Shown in pieces: positions 1 through 9,105 of a stretch of DNA of 64,000 nt. The number at the start of each line of letters is the position of its first letter. Position 1 is the first letter of the stretch. The translations under genes and the position numbers were made by a program. Under the pieces are notes generated by a model, which saw only the letters and a list, made by a program, of their open reading frames with translations, did no database searches and was not told where the DNA came from. The DNA comes from Flectonema sp. DT1601 (taxonomy: Eukaryota > Euglenozoa > Diplonemea > Diplonemida > Diplonemidae), in NCBI GenBank assembly GCA_964019425.1, contig OZ025808.1, positions 434,001 through 498,000 on the forward strand. The letters run 5' to 3'.

Positions 1-2
1 TG

Positions 3-1391
3 ACTCTGGGGAGCAGACCAACGTTTCGGGGAACTTCGAGGCACATGCTGAGACACATGCAACACCTGGAGGAGTGGGGTGTAGTTGAGCGTTCCGACCA
101 ACAGAAAGTCGTTCTTCCAGCTTTCACAGTGCCGAAGAGTTCAGGAGGCTTAAGGCTGGTATGTGATGGGAGGAAACTCAACCGGATGATGCGTCCGCCG
201 CCACCTATGCTCCTTCCGGGGATTCGTGCGGTGATTGCTCGTTTTCTTTCGGCACGATACGTGGCCCAAGATGACGGCAAGAGTTGGTTTTACCAGTTTC
301 CGCTAGGGCAGGGAATCGACGACTACTTCGGGGTGAATCTGAGTGGTGCGAGGGGTCCGTTCGTGCGTGCGAAGCTGCGGGCTCTGTGCATGGGATGGAG
401 TTGGGCACCTTGCATCGCCCATCGCTCGGCGATGGTTCTGCTTCCGGAGTCTGACGGAGTGGCTTGGGTGGACAACTTCTTTGTGGTGGGTGATTCGGAG
501 GAGGAGACTGCTCAGCGTTATTCGAGCTTCAAGAGAAGGGCGGATTACGTGGGTGCACATCTGAGTGACGCTGAGGACTTTGGCGTACCGAAGTCGAATT
601 TTGAGGCTCTGGGTTTAGAATTTGATTTATCGGCGAACCCACAGCGTTACCGGTCGGCACCGAGCTGGATTCAAAAGATGCTGTCTTCGGAGGCGTTACA
701 AGAGGTGATGGGGGGACGCCCTACTGCTCGTTCATTCTACCGGGTCTTCGGTGGCTTGGTATGGTTTTGGTACACTACGGGACGCCGTTTGTGTTTCCTG
801 CGCTCGACGCTGGCCTTTGTAAGGCGAGCGGGGAGGGTATTGGCCGCGGAGCCGTGCAAGTGGGACGAATCGTTCTCGCTAAGTTCGGCAGTTTTGCGTG
901 AGTTGTTGGATGTTTTGGATGTGCTTCGGCAGAATGCCTGGGTTTTGGCTACCCCCGACTGTCCCGAGGTGACTGCATGGTCAGATGCTTCGGACAAGGA
1001 GTGGGCCGCTGTACTGGAGGTTGTTCCCGAGGAGGTGATCCAGGGCGTATTTCCCTCTCCCTCGGAGCATCACATATTCCTGAAGGAGGTATTCGCCGCT
1101 CTCCAGGCGGTGCGACTCGCTGCTGTTTTGAGACCGGGTCACGTGCTGGATTTGCGGGTAGATAACACTGCGGCTGTGGCCGCAATAAACAAAGGCCACA
1201 GCTCAAACTTCATGGGGAACGAGATGCTCTGCGCATTGTTTGAGACAGCAGGTGCAGCTGATCTGCAAGTGAACTGCAGCTGGGTGGATACCAAGTCCCA
1301 GCGTGCAGACGAATATACGCGGGGCACTAAAGCGCCGGGTGGTAGAATCTGTTTGCCTAGTTTACCTCATCAATGTAAGTTTTTTGGGTGA
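3..1391 (+). CDS. reverse transcriptase-RNase H polyprotein of a VIPER/DIRS-like element (partial)
   Basis: The frame is open from base 3 through the ATG at 45 to a stop at 1391, so the protein almost certainly begins outside the window. RT signatures are visible in order: a catalytic-Asp block near YVAQDDGKSWFYQF, a GWSWAP block, and a WVDNFFVVG block. RNase H signatures follow: AWSDASDKEW, a Glu in FLKEVF, LRVDNTAAV and a terminal Asp in RADEYTRG. This RT-RH order with no integrase after it is typical of DIRS/Ngaro/VIPER elements. Codon use is G+C-rich and unlike the neighbouring host genes, consistent with an element. Treated as a fossil element; nothing is said about restoring it. Confidence 0.75.
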   Translation, partial: TLGSRPTFRGTSRHMLRHMQHLEEWGVVERSDQQKVVLPAFTVPKSSGGLRLVCDGRKLNRMMRPPPPMLLPGIRAVIARFLSARYVAQDDGKSWFYQFPLGQGIDDYFGVNLSGARGPFVRAKLRALCMGWSWAPCIAHRSAMVLLPESDGVAWVDNFFVVGDSEEETAQRYSSFKRRADYVGAHLSDAEDFGVPKSNFEALGLEFDLSANPQRYRSAPSWIQKMLSSEALQEVMGGRPTARSFYRVFGGLVWFWYTTGRRLCFLRSTLAFVRRAGRVLAAEPCKWDESFSLSSAVLRELLDVLDVLRQNAWVLATPDCPEVTAWSDASDKEWAAVLEVVPEEVIQGVFPSPSEHHIFLKEVFAALQAVRLAAVLRPGHVLDLRVDNTAAVAAINKGHSSNFMGNEMLCALFETAGAADLQVNCSWVDTKSQRADEYTRGTKAPGGRICLPSLPHQCKFFG

Positions 1392-1455
1392 ATATTCCCC
1401 GTTTGTTCTTTCTCTTTCTTTTCCTTTATCCGCAAGCGGTCCCTATGGGTTTTAG

Positions 1456-1629
1456 AGCTGCGATCAACAAAATATAAGGCTTATCTGAATGGTTTTTGCA
1501 CCGACGAAGTCGGAGAAGAAACTATTCAGATTAAGAGCCGTTATTTATTATGTCATGTTATCTATTTCCCTGTGCGCCAGTAAAACTAGCTGCGATCAAC
1601 AAAATATAAGGCTTATCTGAATGGTTTTT
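1456..1629 (+). repeat. retroelement 3' terminus, R-spacer-R
   Basis: A 42-bp unit R (1456-1497) is repeated exactly at 1588-1629 with a 90-bp spacer between. Across the end of the first R and the spacer an imperfect inverted repeat forms a long hairpin: the arm ending CTGAATGGTTT pairs with AAACTATTCAG, with CCGAC/GTCGG nested inside. Spacer plus R recurs alone at 11866-12003 (+) and 20201-20345 (-). Confidence 0.8.
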
Positions 1630-2128
1630 CTTTTCCTTCTTTACCACGAAAACGACTGGGCATCGTCGAGTTATGTAGTTTTATTTTAATACCCTAAACC
1701 CGTTTAGGGTTTATTTCACATTCCTGTAATCTTATCATTATGGTGTGTGTGTTATCGAAAATATAATCTTTTGTTTGTTTGTTTTATCGAGGAAGAATTA
1801 CAAGTGCAACTTTAACAGAGGTCAGAACATAGTTGTTGACAGTGTGCGCTTTCATATTTTACCCTGTTCCTTCTTTTTGGGAATTTCTTTTTTGGAAATT
1901 ATTTTGATAATACGCTGTGAGCATAAACTAGTCTTTTTTTTTTCCCCCTCTTTTGTTGTTGTCATTCTGTTTACATTTTATCACGTTATTTGATTGTGCT
2001 CACACTGTGTTTATATCAATGCGCGCGTGCTATCACGTTGGGTACAGTGCCAATTCTGGATGGCAACTTAATAATAACTTATTCCGATTTTTTTTGATTA
2101 CTTTTTTTTTTGGGTAAAGGGGTCTTTC
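1630..2128. other. intergenic, A+T-rich
   Basis: No supported gene. A short head-to-head arrangement of one CCCTAAA and one TTTAGGG unit at about 1691-1712 forms a small hairpin. It resembles plant-type telomere repeats, but a single unit in each direction is weak. The rest is T-rich spacer. Confidence 0.5.
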
Positions 2129-2187
2129 CTACACAAATAGTTTCAGAACTAACCATTCATTACAAAATCCAAAATGGCTGTAAACCG

Positions 2188-2204
2188 TCCAGTTCGATCC
2201 TGGG
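2188..2204 (+). other. tRNA T-arm-like sequence (B box)
   Basis: TCCAG-TTCGATC-CTGGG forms a five-base-pair stem (one T:G) with a seven-base loop, matching a tRNA T arm and the pol III B box. No complete cloverleaf can be drawn around it. Confidence 0.35.
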
Positions 2205-2230
2205 TGAGGTCATTTTTTTTTTTTCCTGAT

Positions 2231-2537
2231 TTTTTTTTCAGGTTGGACTTTGTACGGGGAGGTTGGCTTTTATTAGTGGCTCCCCCCCCTTGGGGGGGGT
2301 TGGGGGGGGGGCTTGCGTTCCGCCAAGAACTTGGCGGAACGCAAGCCCCCCCCTTGCACTCTTCCTCAGCTTAACATCCATTAGTAGCAAATTTGTTTTT
2401 TCAGGTTGGACTTTGTACAGGGGAGGTTGGCTTTTATTAGTGGCTCCCCCCCCTTGGGGGGGGTTGGGGGGGGGGCTTGCGTTCCGCCAAGTTCTTGGCG
2501 GAACGCAAGCCCCCCCTTGCACTATACCCCAGCTTAA
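2231..2537 (+). repeat. two direct copies of a G/C-run hairpin unit
   Basis: Units at about 2231-2374 and 2393-2537 both begin TTTTCAGGTTGGACTTTGTAC. Each contains eight Cs, TT, eight Gs, TT and about ten Gs, then a palindrome with 17-bp arms (2311-2346 and 2475-2510) flanked by G and C runs that extend the stem. The palindrome centre is AA in the first copy and TT in the second, so the two hairpins are exact inversions of each other. Confidence 0.85.
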
Positions 2538-2580
2538 TACCTATTCTGGGTGAAAAAATCCGGTGAAAAAAAATGACGTT

Positions 2581-2642
2581 GGTCGGGATTGAGCCTGGGC
2601 GTCGGGTATCCAAAGTCAGTGCTCCCTCCGCTGAACCACATC
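2581..2642 (-). other. tRNA-derived sequence with pol III A- and B-box-like motifs
   Basis: Read on the minus strand, TGGTTCAGCGG (A-box-like) is followed 44 bases later by GGCTCAATCCC (B-box-like), with AGCACTGACTTTGGATAC between them in the place of an anticodon arm. Spacing and order match a tRNA or tRNA-derived SINE head. Acceptor and T stems do not pair well, so it is not called a functional tRNA. Confidence 0.4.
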
Positions 2643-4100
2643 CGCTCTTAAAGACAGGTGCGGGTCTCGATGCATCCCATATACAGTTTTTGGGTCCCCC
2701 AGCCATTTTGGATTTTGTAATGAATGGTTAGTTCTGAAACTATTTGTGTAGTAAACACTAGTTTGCCCTTTTTTTTTTGTTAACAAATATCACCTGGTGT
2801 GTTCTCCTCTTCCAGTGTAGCAGCAAATCCCTTTTTTTTCCCCCTTTTTTTCTTCTTCTCTTCTTTTTAATTACTTTCACTTTTTCTTATTCTGCGATTG
2901 ACTTGTTGTTGTGTCAGTCTGTTAGAGTAAGATTACTGGCTCTCATTTCTTATCGTAATAAATAATTGAACTTCGCCATCTTGCGATGTGATATTTTTTG
3001 TCATCGAAGCCAACTGTCAATTTTATTTTTTAAATTGAAAATACTATCGCTTAGTAGAATAACCACATGTGGTGTACTCTGCTGATAACATTTTTTTTTT
3101 TTTTGTCTTTCCCCTCCAGCTTTTTAACAATAAACAAATAATAAATAACAGTATCGAATTTCACTCCCTCGTTTCTTAAAATAATGAAAGAATTCCCCAA
3201 TTTGGCGGTTCAAAACCCAGTGTGCTTTTTTTTTTTTTTTCTTTTTTCCAGTAAAGTCCTTTGATATTAATTCCTTTGTATTAGTACCTTAAAGTTTCAC
3301 TCTCTATCGTTTTGTTAAAGAATGGAAAAAAAAAAAAAAAAAAAAAAAAAAACCGAATTAATTCTCTGATTTGGTTAAATCACAAAAAACCGGATGTCGT
3401 TGTAACTTTTTAGGGCTTTTATTTAACCTGCACTTGTTTTATGTTAAGTAAGTTGTTTATTTTTTTTTGAAAAAAAAACAAAAAACAAAAAAAAATAAAC
3501 ATCAGAATACTCCACCTTTTCCCTATTTATTTTAATCCCCAACTTAAAAAATAGGAATTAACACTTCTTTGTCAGTCAAAAAAAAAAAAAAAAAAAAAAA
3601 AAAAATAGAACGTTCTGGCCGATTTGGATGTTAGTTCGTTGCGTGTTTTTGTTTACGAGTGTGAAATGATTTTTTTTCTTTTTTTTTTTTTTGGGTGCGG
3701 CAAAGCCTGTTTTTTTTAGCTTTTATATGTTTAGGGAATTTAAAAAAGAAAAAAATAATTGGAAGGGAGGAGAGAATAAGCCTTCTTAACTAACCGTTCT
3801 TTCTGTTGCTCACTCTAAGAAACTAATAGTTTGCTTCACTTTAAAAGCGCACACGCCAGAAGCTATCTTGAATCACAACCAGGGAATCCAACACGTGTGC
3901 AATGCTTAGGGCGTCGCCTTATGTTCTGAGTACGCAACTGCAGCGGTGATAATACTTGCATTTTAAAAAAACAAAAAAAAAAAAAAACAAACGAACAAAC
4001 AACATATTTATACTTCACCCTCTCCATTTCCAATACTTTCGTAAAACGTTTCTTGTGGCAGTTTCTTATCGATTTTATTAATTATGAGCTATTCTTACTC

Positions 4101-4200
4101 TACCTGTTAATCTCTGGACAAGGTGAACAGCTTGGGATTGATCTTCCCAGCCAAAGCTATAAAAACCCAATCTCTATGATTGGGGGTCCTCATCAGTTAA
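4101..4200 (+). repeat. dispersed repeat family F, copy 1
   Basis: Shares with 17811-17920 and 18956-19049 the order: ACCTGTTAAT, a 'gggcaagg'-like box, CCAGCCRAAGC, AAAAACCCA, then a hairpin CCCAATC/GATTGGG and GGGTCCTC. Weaker partial copies start near 19890 and 26762. Confidence 0.6.
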
Positions 4201-4987
4201 CCAACTAATTAATTATTATTATTATTATTGTTTTTTTTTAATATTTTAATTTAGTGCACCACATCATTATAATAAATTCATATTCTAAACTAATTAATTA
4301 ACAGAAGCTCTACTTTTTCTTTTTTTTTTTTTTGTTTTTAAGTTTTTCTTCTTTTGATCTCATATTTCTTGCATTTCACTATAGTGATACGACAGTTTTC
4401 TGTTACATCGCACATTTCTAAAATCTCTTTAGTCGGGATCAATCATCCTGCTGAAGTGAGTAGCCCCGTCTATCAATGACAAGGGAGCCAATAACCAGTT
4501 ACTTTTTTTTAAATTTTTTTAAGTTTTCTAATTTTTTTTTGTGTGTTTATGTCTTACGAGCGTGTAATAAACAAAGCTTTTGAAGAAAAAAAAAAAATAA
4601 ACAAAAAAAAAAAAAAAAAAAAAAAAGTTTTTTTTTTTTACAGTAGTAGCAATAAACAAAGAAACAAGAACAGGCCCCTTGACGTTATTGGGAGCTGAGT
4701 TTTACTTCTTTTTATTCAAACTTTTTCTTTTTTTTTTGATAAAAATGTTATTTCCTTTTTGTATGCAGGCGTGTTGTGTTACATGTAAACCTTTGTGTTA
4801 TCTCATCTGCCCCTTTTTTGTTATTTATTGGGAGCTTTTGCCTGCATACTAAACTCATATGAGAAAGCCATTCCCCACATCACATTGCGACAATGGACTT
4901 TTCTCGATGAGACACTAACTTGTGAAGGGCGGGCGCATCTCTGAAATCTACCTGTTAGCTTCAGGTACGTCGCGAAAATATTTTTTT

Positions 4988-5150
4988 GCATTTAACAAGT
5001 ATTGTAAGAACGAAAAAGAATGTTGGCAGCACACGTAAACCTCCTTTAGCTTTATCAGTTTAAGTCGGTTCACGGTTTCGTGCACAAACAAAAAACCACA
5101 GTGTTATATCATTATTTTCTGTATAGTTGAAGTTAAAGCCAATTCTTTTT
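4988..5150 (+). repeat. dispersed repeat family C, copy 1
   Basis: A 160-bp segment starting GCATTTAACAAGTATTGTAA is repeated almost exactly at 17072-17232; I see one substitution. A diverged reverse-strand copy lies at about 25865-25960. Confidence 0.85.
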
Positions 5151-5462
5151 TACTACTTACTTAACCGAAGCCTAATGGATTACTTCAAAAAAAAGGCTCA
5201 AATTATCATTTGTGTTGTTATTACAATAAAAATATTTTGATGATGATCAGCATGACCAGATGGTTCGCATCATCTTTTGTGGTGATGGTCAATCGTCAAT
5301 AACACAAACGAACTATTTTTTTTTTCCTTTGTTGATGGTTCTCGACTTATATTAAAGAAAAAATAAGACCAATAAAGACCTGTTTTTTTTTTTTTTTTGG
5401 TTTTCGATTTCCTTTTTTTTGGCAGCAACAGATATGTAATTCAGTGCTCACGTATAGGATTA

Positions 5463-5582
5463 TATCGATACCAGCTGTTGGTCTTTTTTTTTTTTTTTTT
5501 TTTACATGGCAACCCTATTTCAGTTTTAATCAGATTCAAATTGCTTTTATATCTGATTATAGTTATCACGTTACATCCCTTC
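5463..5582 (+). repeat. dispersed repeat family K, copy 1
   Basis: Shares ATCGATACC..CTGTTGGT, a T run, then TTTTAGTCAGATT..AAGTTGCTTT and ATCTGATTATAGTTATCACG with 62497-62612. The 3' part is also found at 18160-18236 and 13009-13050. Confidence 0.6.
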
Positions 5583-6873
5583 TATCAAACAATAATAGTT
5601 GTTGAGAAATATCATCCTTCGGTCCCCCTTTTGGATAATATTTTCGTCTTCATTTTAAAAAAAAAAGTCAATCGGTCGGCAGTTTCTTTTTTCACGAGTT
5701 TAGTCTTAAAAAGCAAACCTTGAACGGGAGTTTTTGTATGTAACGCGTTGCTTAGGAATGCGTGATTCATGCTGCGAAGGAATTGGCGTGAGCCTTTCTG
5801 GAGTGTGGATGAGTGCAGATCTTGTCGTCTCAAGTTGCTGTCCCAATAATAGTTGGACGCGATTTGTCAGTTGGAATGGTTTAGCCAACCGCCCAATGCG
5901 GTAAATTAAATTCTTTTAAATAAGGTTGAAGACTTGGCAAAAAAAAAATCGAACTGCGTTTTTCTTTCTCTAAAAAAAAAATCTTTCCCTCTTCTCTTAT
6001 TGTCGTTAATTTGATAATTCACTTTCTTTCATTTTATTCTTTTTTTCATTTTCTCATACTCGTTGGGAGAGTAACATAATAACAGCAGCCGTTAGTTGGT
6101 ACTTTTTATTTTACCTGATACTCGGTAGTTTTTTTTAACTCTCACACTCGCAGTGACTTCTTCTGACCTGATCGCTAAACAGTTGACCTTGTTATCGTTT
6201 ACGTCACAAGTCTTTTGTATTATCTTTTTTTCTTCTTAAGTATGATTGAATCGGTAAAAAAAACTCATTTAAAAAAAATAATTACTTTTATCGTTAAGTA
6301 ATTATGTTATTTTTAAACATGAACATTTTTATTATGTGTTCTTGAGTTTTTAGATTTTTTGCTGGTTCAATTGTTTGATTTTTTATGCTGTCGGTTTTTT
6401 TTTAATCAAAGTCGGTTGATTTCCGCCTTAAGGAAAAAAAAAAAAAAAAAAAAAAAAAAAGATCTTTTTCTTTATTTTTATGACTATTATTATATTACTC
6501 TGCACGTATGGAAAATATGATGCCTGTATTCTCTGTCTTCTTTGCAACTAAGCAGGCATTGTGTCTGGTTGGATGGTTTATTCTGAATTAATTTGCCAAC
6601 TTATCGCTAATTAAAAAAAAAAGAATAAAACTTTTTTTTTCTTTCCTTTTTTTTTTTCCTTCAGTAGGAAAGATTTTTTTCACTTATCGTTTTAAGTCTG
6701 AAAAATGACGCGTTCTAGTCTGTGGGTGTTTCCTTTATTGTTTTAATTGATATACTTCTCTCCATCAGTACTACAGCCGATATGTTTCTAGTAGCGAGAG
6801 GTGTAGACTACTTGCTTAGGGAATCCAATAGTTGTTAATGATAAAGTTCTTTTTATTGTTTTACAGGTTAAAT

Positions 6874-7998
6874 ATGTCAGGTATTCCTGTTTCAGTTCGA
6901 TTCCCCGATTTTGAAGTTTCTGCTTCAATATTCCCGACAACGACTGTCAGTGATTTGAAGAATCAAATATCAGAAGACTGTTTGTTAAGTTCTGATCAGT
7001 TTGATTTATCTTTTGAAGGTGAGGATGCCTTAAGTAACAGTCTCGTCATGTCGATGGGTGTCATGGAGTGGAGTGAGCTCGACGCTGAACTATCTCCAAA
7101 AGGATTGGCACTCCTCACCTTATCTCAAATTGGATCTAAGCCAACACTCAGAAGACTAATCCGCGAGATTAAAAATGAAGGAGATTACATAAAAGAATAT
7201 GTCAATGCCGGAATCGAACTTAATGAATCTAGGTCGATGTATTCTCCTCTAACTGCGGCTGTGACGTATCACAATACGGCAGCTCTTAAAATATTATCAT
7301 CGTCACCGGGAATCGATCTAAATAAAGCTGATGCAAGACTTGTAACACCATTATCTCAAACCTGTTGGATTCAGGACTTCGAATGTTTAAATATTTTGTT
7401 AAGCAATGAAGCTGTAGACGTAAATAAAACCTGTGGTAAGAATCAATCAACTGCATTGGGAACAGCCTGTGGCTTGGATCGATTGCAGGTAGTTAAAACG
7501 CTTCTCTCTGATAACAGAATTGATGTAAATAATGGAAATTCTGAAAGAACGCCTTTAGGAATTGCGTGTGCTGTTGATAACGTTAGTGTGGTGAAAGTAT
7601 TGGTTTCGCATTCAGAGGTCTTAGTTAATAAGAAATCACGTTCGGGGCTTACTCCTTTATATGAGGCTTGTAAGAGACACCACACGGGGTCTATAAAATT
7701 ATTATTAAAGTCGGAGTCGCTTGACGTCACTATCGGATCCTCAACTCAAACACCTGTCGATCTTCTCATTTCGGAGGGAAATTTCGATCTCGCTCGTTGT
7801 CTGATGTCTCATTCATCTTTCCTCTCGACTCATCCAAATCATCAAATGTTTATAAATATCATGTACATGTTGTTATTTGGTTATTTCTTATCCAGGGTAC
7901 TTACTTCTCAGGATTTCTACTTTGTAGTGGAATCGATTCTCGAGGTAGCAGAAGAGCTGAGCAGGAAATCCTTCGCATCAAATTTACTTTATAAATAA
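6874..7998 (+). CDS. ankyrin-repeat protein with ubiquitin-like N-terminus
   Basis: About 374 aa. I start at the ATG at 6874, seven bases after a T-tract plus ACAG acceptor at 6866; an upstream in-frame extension would begin inside the acceptor tract. Residues 1-60 (VSVRFPDFEVSASIFP, TTVSDLKNQI) resemble a ubiquitin-like fold. From about residue 110 there are roughly five ankyrin units marked by SPLTAAVTYHN, TALGTACGLDR, TPLGIACAVDN and TPLYEACKRHH, with VDVNK/IDVNN ends. Ankyrin repeats bind proteins; no catalytic domain is seen. A hydrophobic stretch near residues 325-345 (MYMLLFGYFL) could be a membrane segment or a retained 48-nt intron (7848-7895, GT...CCAG, length divisible by three). 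Confidence 0.8.
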   Translation: MSGIPVSVRFPDFEVSASIFPTTTVSDLKNQISEDCLLSSDQFDLSFEGEDALSNSLVMSMGVMEWSELDAELSPKGLALLTLSQIGSKPTLRRLIREIKNEGDYIKEYVNAGIELNESRSMYSPLTAAVTYHNTAALKILSSSPGIDLNKADARLVTPLSQTCWIQDFECLNILLSNEAVDVNKTCGKNQSTALGTACGLDRLQVVKTLLSDNRIDVNNGNSERTPLGIACAVDNVSVVKVLVSHSEVLVNKKSRSGLTPLYEACKRHHTGSIKLLLKSESLDVTIGSSTQTPVDLLISEGNFDLARCLMSHSSFLSTHPNHQMFINIMYMLLFGYFLSRVLTSQDFYFVVESILEVAEELSRKSFASNLLYK

Positions 7999-8315
7999 GA
8001 GTTCACACTGAGAACACTTTACTGTGTAGTTGTTGTGGTTCAATCATTTTTGACGTTACTTTATTAAGTAGCCTGTGCTGATGATGTACTTTTCTCGCAT
8101 TATAAAAAAAACACATTATTTACCATCACTCCTAGCTTTTTGCGAATTTTTCGTATTGTGAGATGCTGTTTGTGTTATCACACTGGTATCTATTTATATC
8201 CTTCTGGCCCTCCGGGTAGTCCACGAGTTGAGGAATTTTAGACAGTTTTGATATATTTCTTTCTGACAGGATAAAATAATATAATTTTTTTTTAATAAAC
8301 ATGATCAGGTAACTG
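7999..8315. other. short intergenic, splice-acceptor-like end
   Basis: A 317-base spacer. It ends in a T-rich stretch and CAG at 8306-8308, seven bases before the next start codon. Nothing else is seen. Confidence 0.5.
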
Positions 8316-8978
8316 ATGGAGAATACATCAGCAAATCAACAACAACAACAACAACAACAGAATTACGAACCTTTCTGTTCTGAAGGGAGTGAGTCTGAAG
8401 AAGCTATCTATAAGAAAATGTCTGAGAAAGTTTCAACTTACGATGAAGAGCTCGACCTCCAATGGATAGACTTATCAAACGAGAGGTATTCTAAGTTATG
8501 TTCTTGTTTAAACACACGTGGACTGACGAACTTAACAAAAATCGCACTTGGAGGATGCGGACTCGGTGATGTTGGAGCTCCAAAGGTATTGTTGGCCATG
8601 AAGAGTCTAATGCTTCCCGTGAGGAAAGTTGATTTATTTTTTAATCAAATAACTTCTACTGGAGTAGTAGACATAACAAGAATACTACTGTCATGGAGGG
8701 AAGAAGGTCCGACATTTCTCGGCCTCGGTTGGAATGATTTGGGAGATGACGGTCTTCGGGAATTACTTCCTATTATCAGATCGACATCTTCTTCTTCAAT
8801 TCAATTCTTATCTCTCGCTAATTGTGTCATCACTCAAGCCGGTGGTCTGATTCTGGCTGATGAACTCACCAATTCTGAAAAAATTCGCTTTATTAGTCTG
8901 AAGGGCAACACTGATATATCCAAAGCAACCCTCACAGCTATTCAGGAAAAATTCCCCATTAATACCATATCATGGTGA
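8316..8978 (+). CDS. small leucine-rich-repeat (RNI-like) protein with polyglutamine tract
   Basis: 220 aa. The N-terminus carries eight Gln in a row (residues 8-16). Residues about 50-210 hold ribonuclease-inhibitor-type leucine-rich repeats: LTKIALGGCGLGDVGA, VRKVDLFFNQITSTGV, PTFLGLGWNDLGDDGL, IQFLSLANCVITQAGG and IRFISLKGNTDIS. Such proteins are binding scaffolds; no enzyme domain is visible. The start ATG lies seven bases after a CAG acceptor at 8308. It sits between the ankyrin gene and the first kinase on the same strand. Confidence 0.8.
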   Translation: MENTSANQQQQQQQQNYEPFCSEGSESEEAIYKKMSEKVSTYDEELDLQWIDLSNERYSKLCSCLNTRGLTNLTKIALGGCGLGDVGAPKVLLAMKSLMLPVRKVDLFFNQITSTGVVDITRILLSWREEGPTFLGLGWNDLGDDGLRELLPIIRSTSSSSIQFLSLANCVITQAGGLILADELTNSEKIRFISLKGNTDISKATLTAIQEKFPINTISW

Positions 8979-9105
8979 CGTTTGACTAATAATTATTATT
9001 TACACCGGAAGAACGCATCTTGTCGTGTTATTTCATTGTCAGATTAGGTTATAAAAAAAGAAAAGAAATTTTTTATTTTTATTATTTCTTCAGGTTGCAT
9101 ACCAA

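Larger units (their letters stand above)
1..1629 (+). mobile_element. 3' part of a VIPER/DIRS-like retroelement
   Basis: The left edge holds the last ORF (reverse transcriptase plus RNase H) and the 3' terminal repeats of a tyrosine-recombinase-type retroelement. The family is inferred from the RT type, the C-terminal RNase H, the RT ORF being last, and a terminus made of a repeated unit instead of an LTR. VIPER of trypanosomes has the same order. The part in view looks whole; the upstream part is outside the window. The ORF is clearly richer in G+C than the host genes. Age looks young to moderate, because the reading frame in view is open. Confidence 0.7.
2129..2751. mobile_element. non-coding DNA element with perfect 51-bp terminal inverted repeats
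   Basis: Bases 2129-2179 and 2701-2751 are exact reverse complements over 51 bp, beginning CTACACAAATAG. The 623-bp element has no transposase ORF, so it looks like a MITE or other non-autonomous TIR element. No clear target-site duplication is visible on either side. Inside are two direct copies of a 140-bp G/C-run hairpin unit and tRNA-like pieces near both ends. Perfect arms suggest recent insertion or selection on the ends. Confidence 0.85.
2752..6866. other. 4.1-kb intergenic region, repeats and homopolymer tracts
   Basis: No gene is supported. It holds many A or T runs of 10-30 bases and copies of repeat families F (4101-4200), C (4988-5150) and K (5463-5582), listed separately. The segment 4230-4300 resembles the 3' tail of family A. 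A block at about 5710-5900 is more complex and G+C-richer than its surroundings and may be a decayed coding fragment, but I cannot identify it. Confidence 0.6.

Noticed and set aside
1691-1712. Telomeric repeat remnant CCCTAAA/TTTAGGG
   Set aside because: Only one unit in each direction; too short to call an interstitial telomere.
2239-2553. Protein-coding frames across the G/C hairpin units
   Set aside because: Repetitive, palindromic and ended by the duplication; no protein family resemblance.
4380-4410. Spliced-leader RNA gene near CGACAGTTTTCTGTTAC
   Set aside because: It resembles the conserved TACAGTTTCTGTAC core only loosely, with no recognisable leader exon or Sm site.
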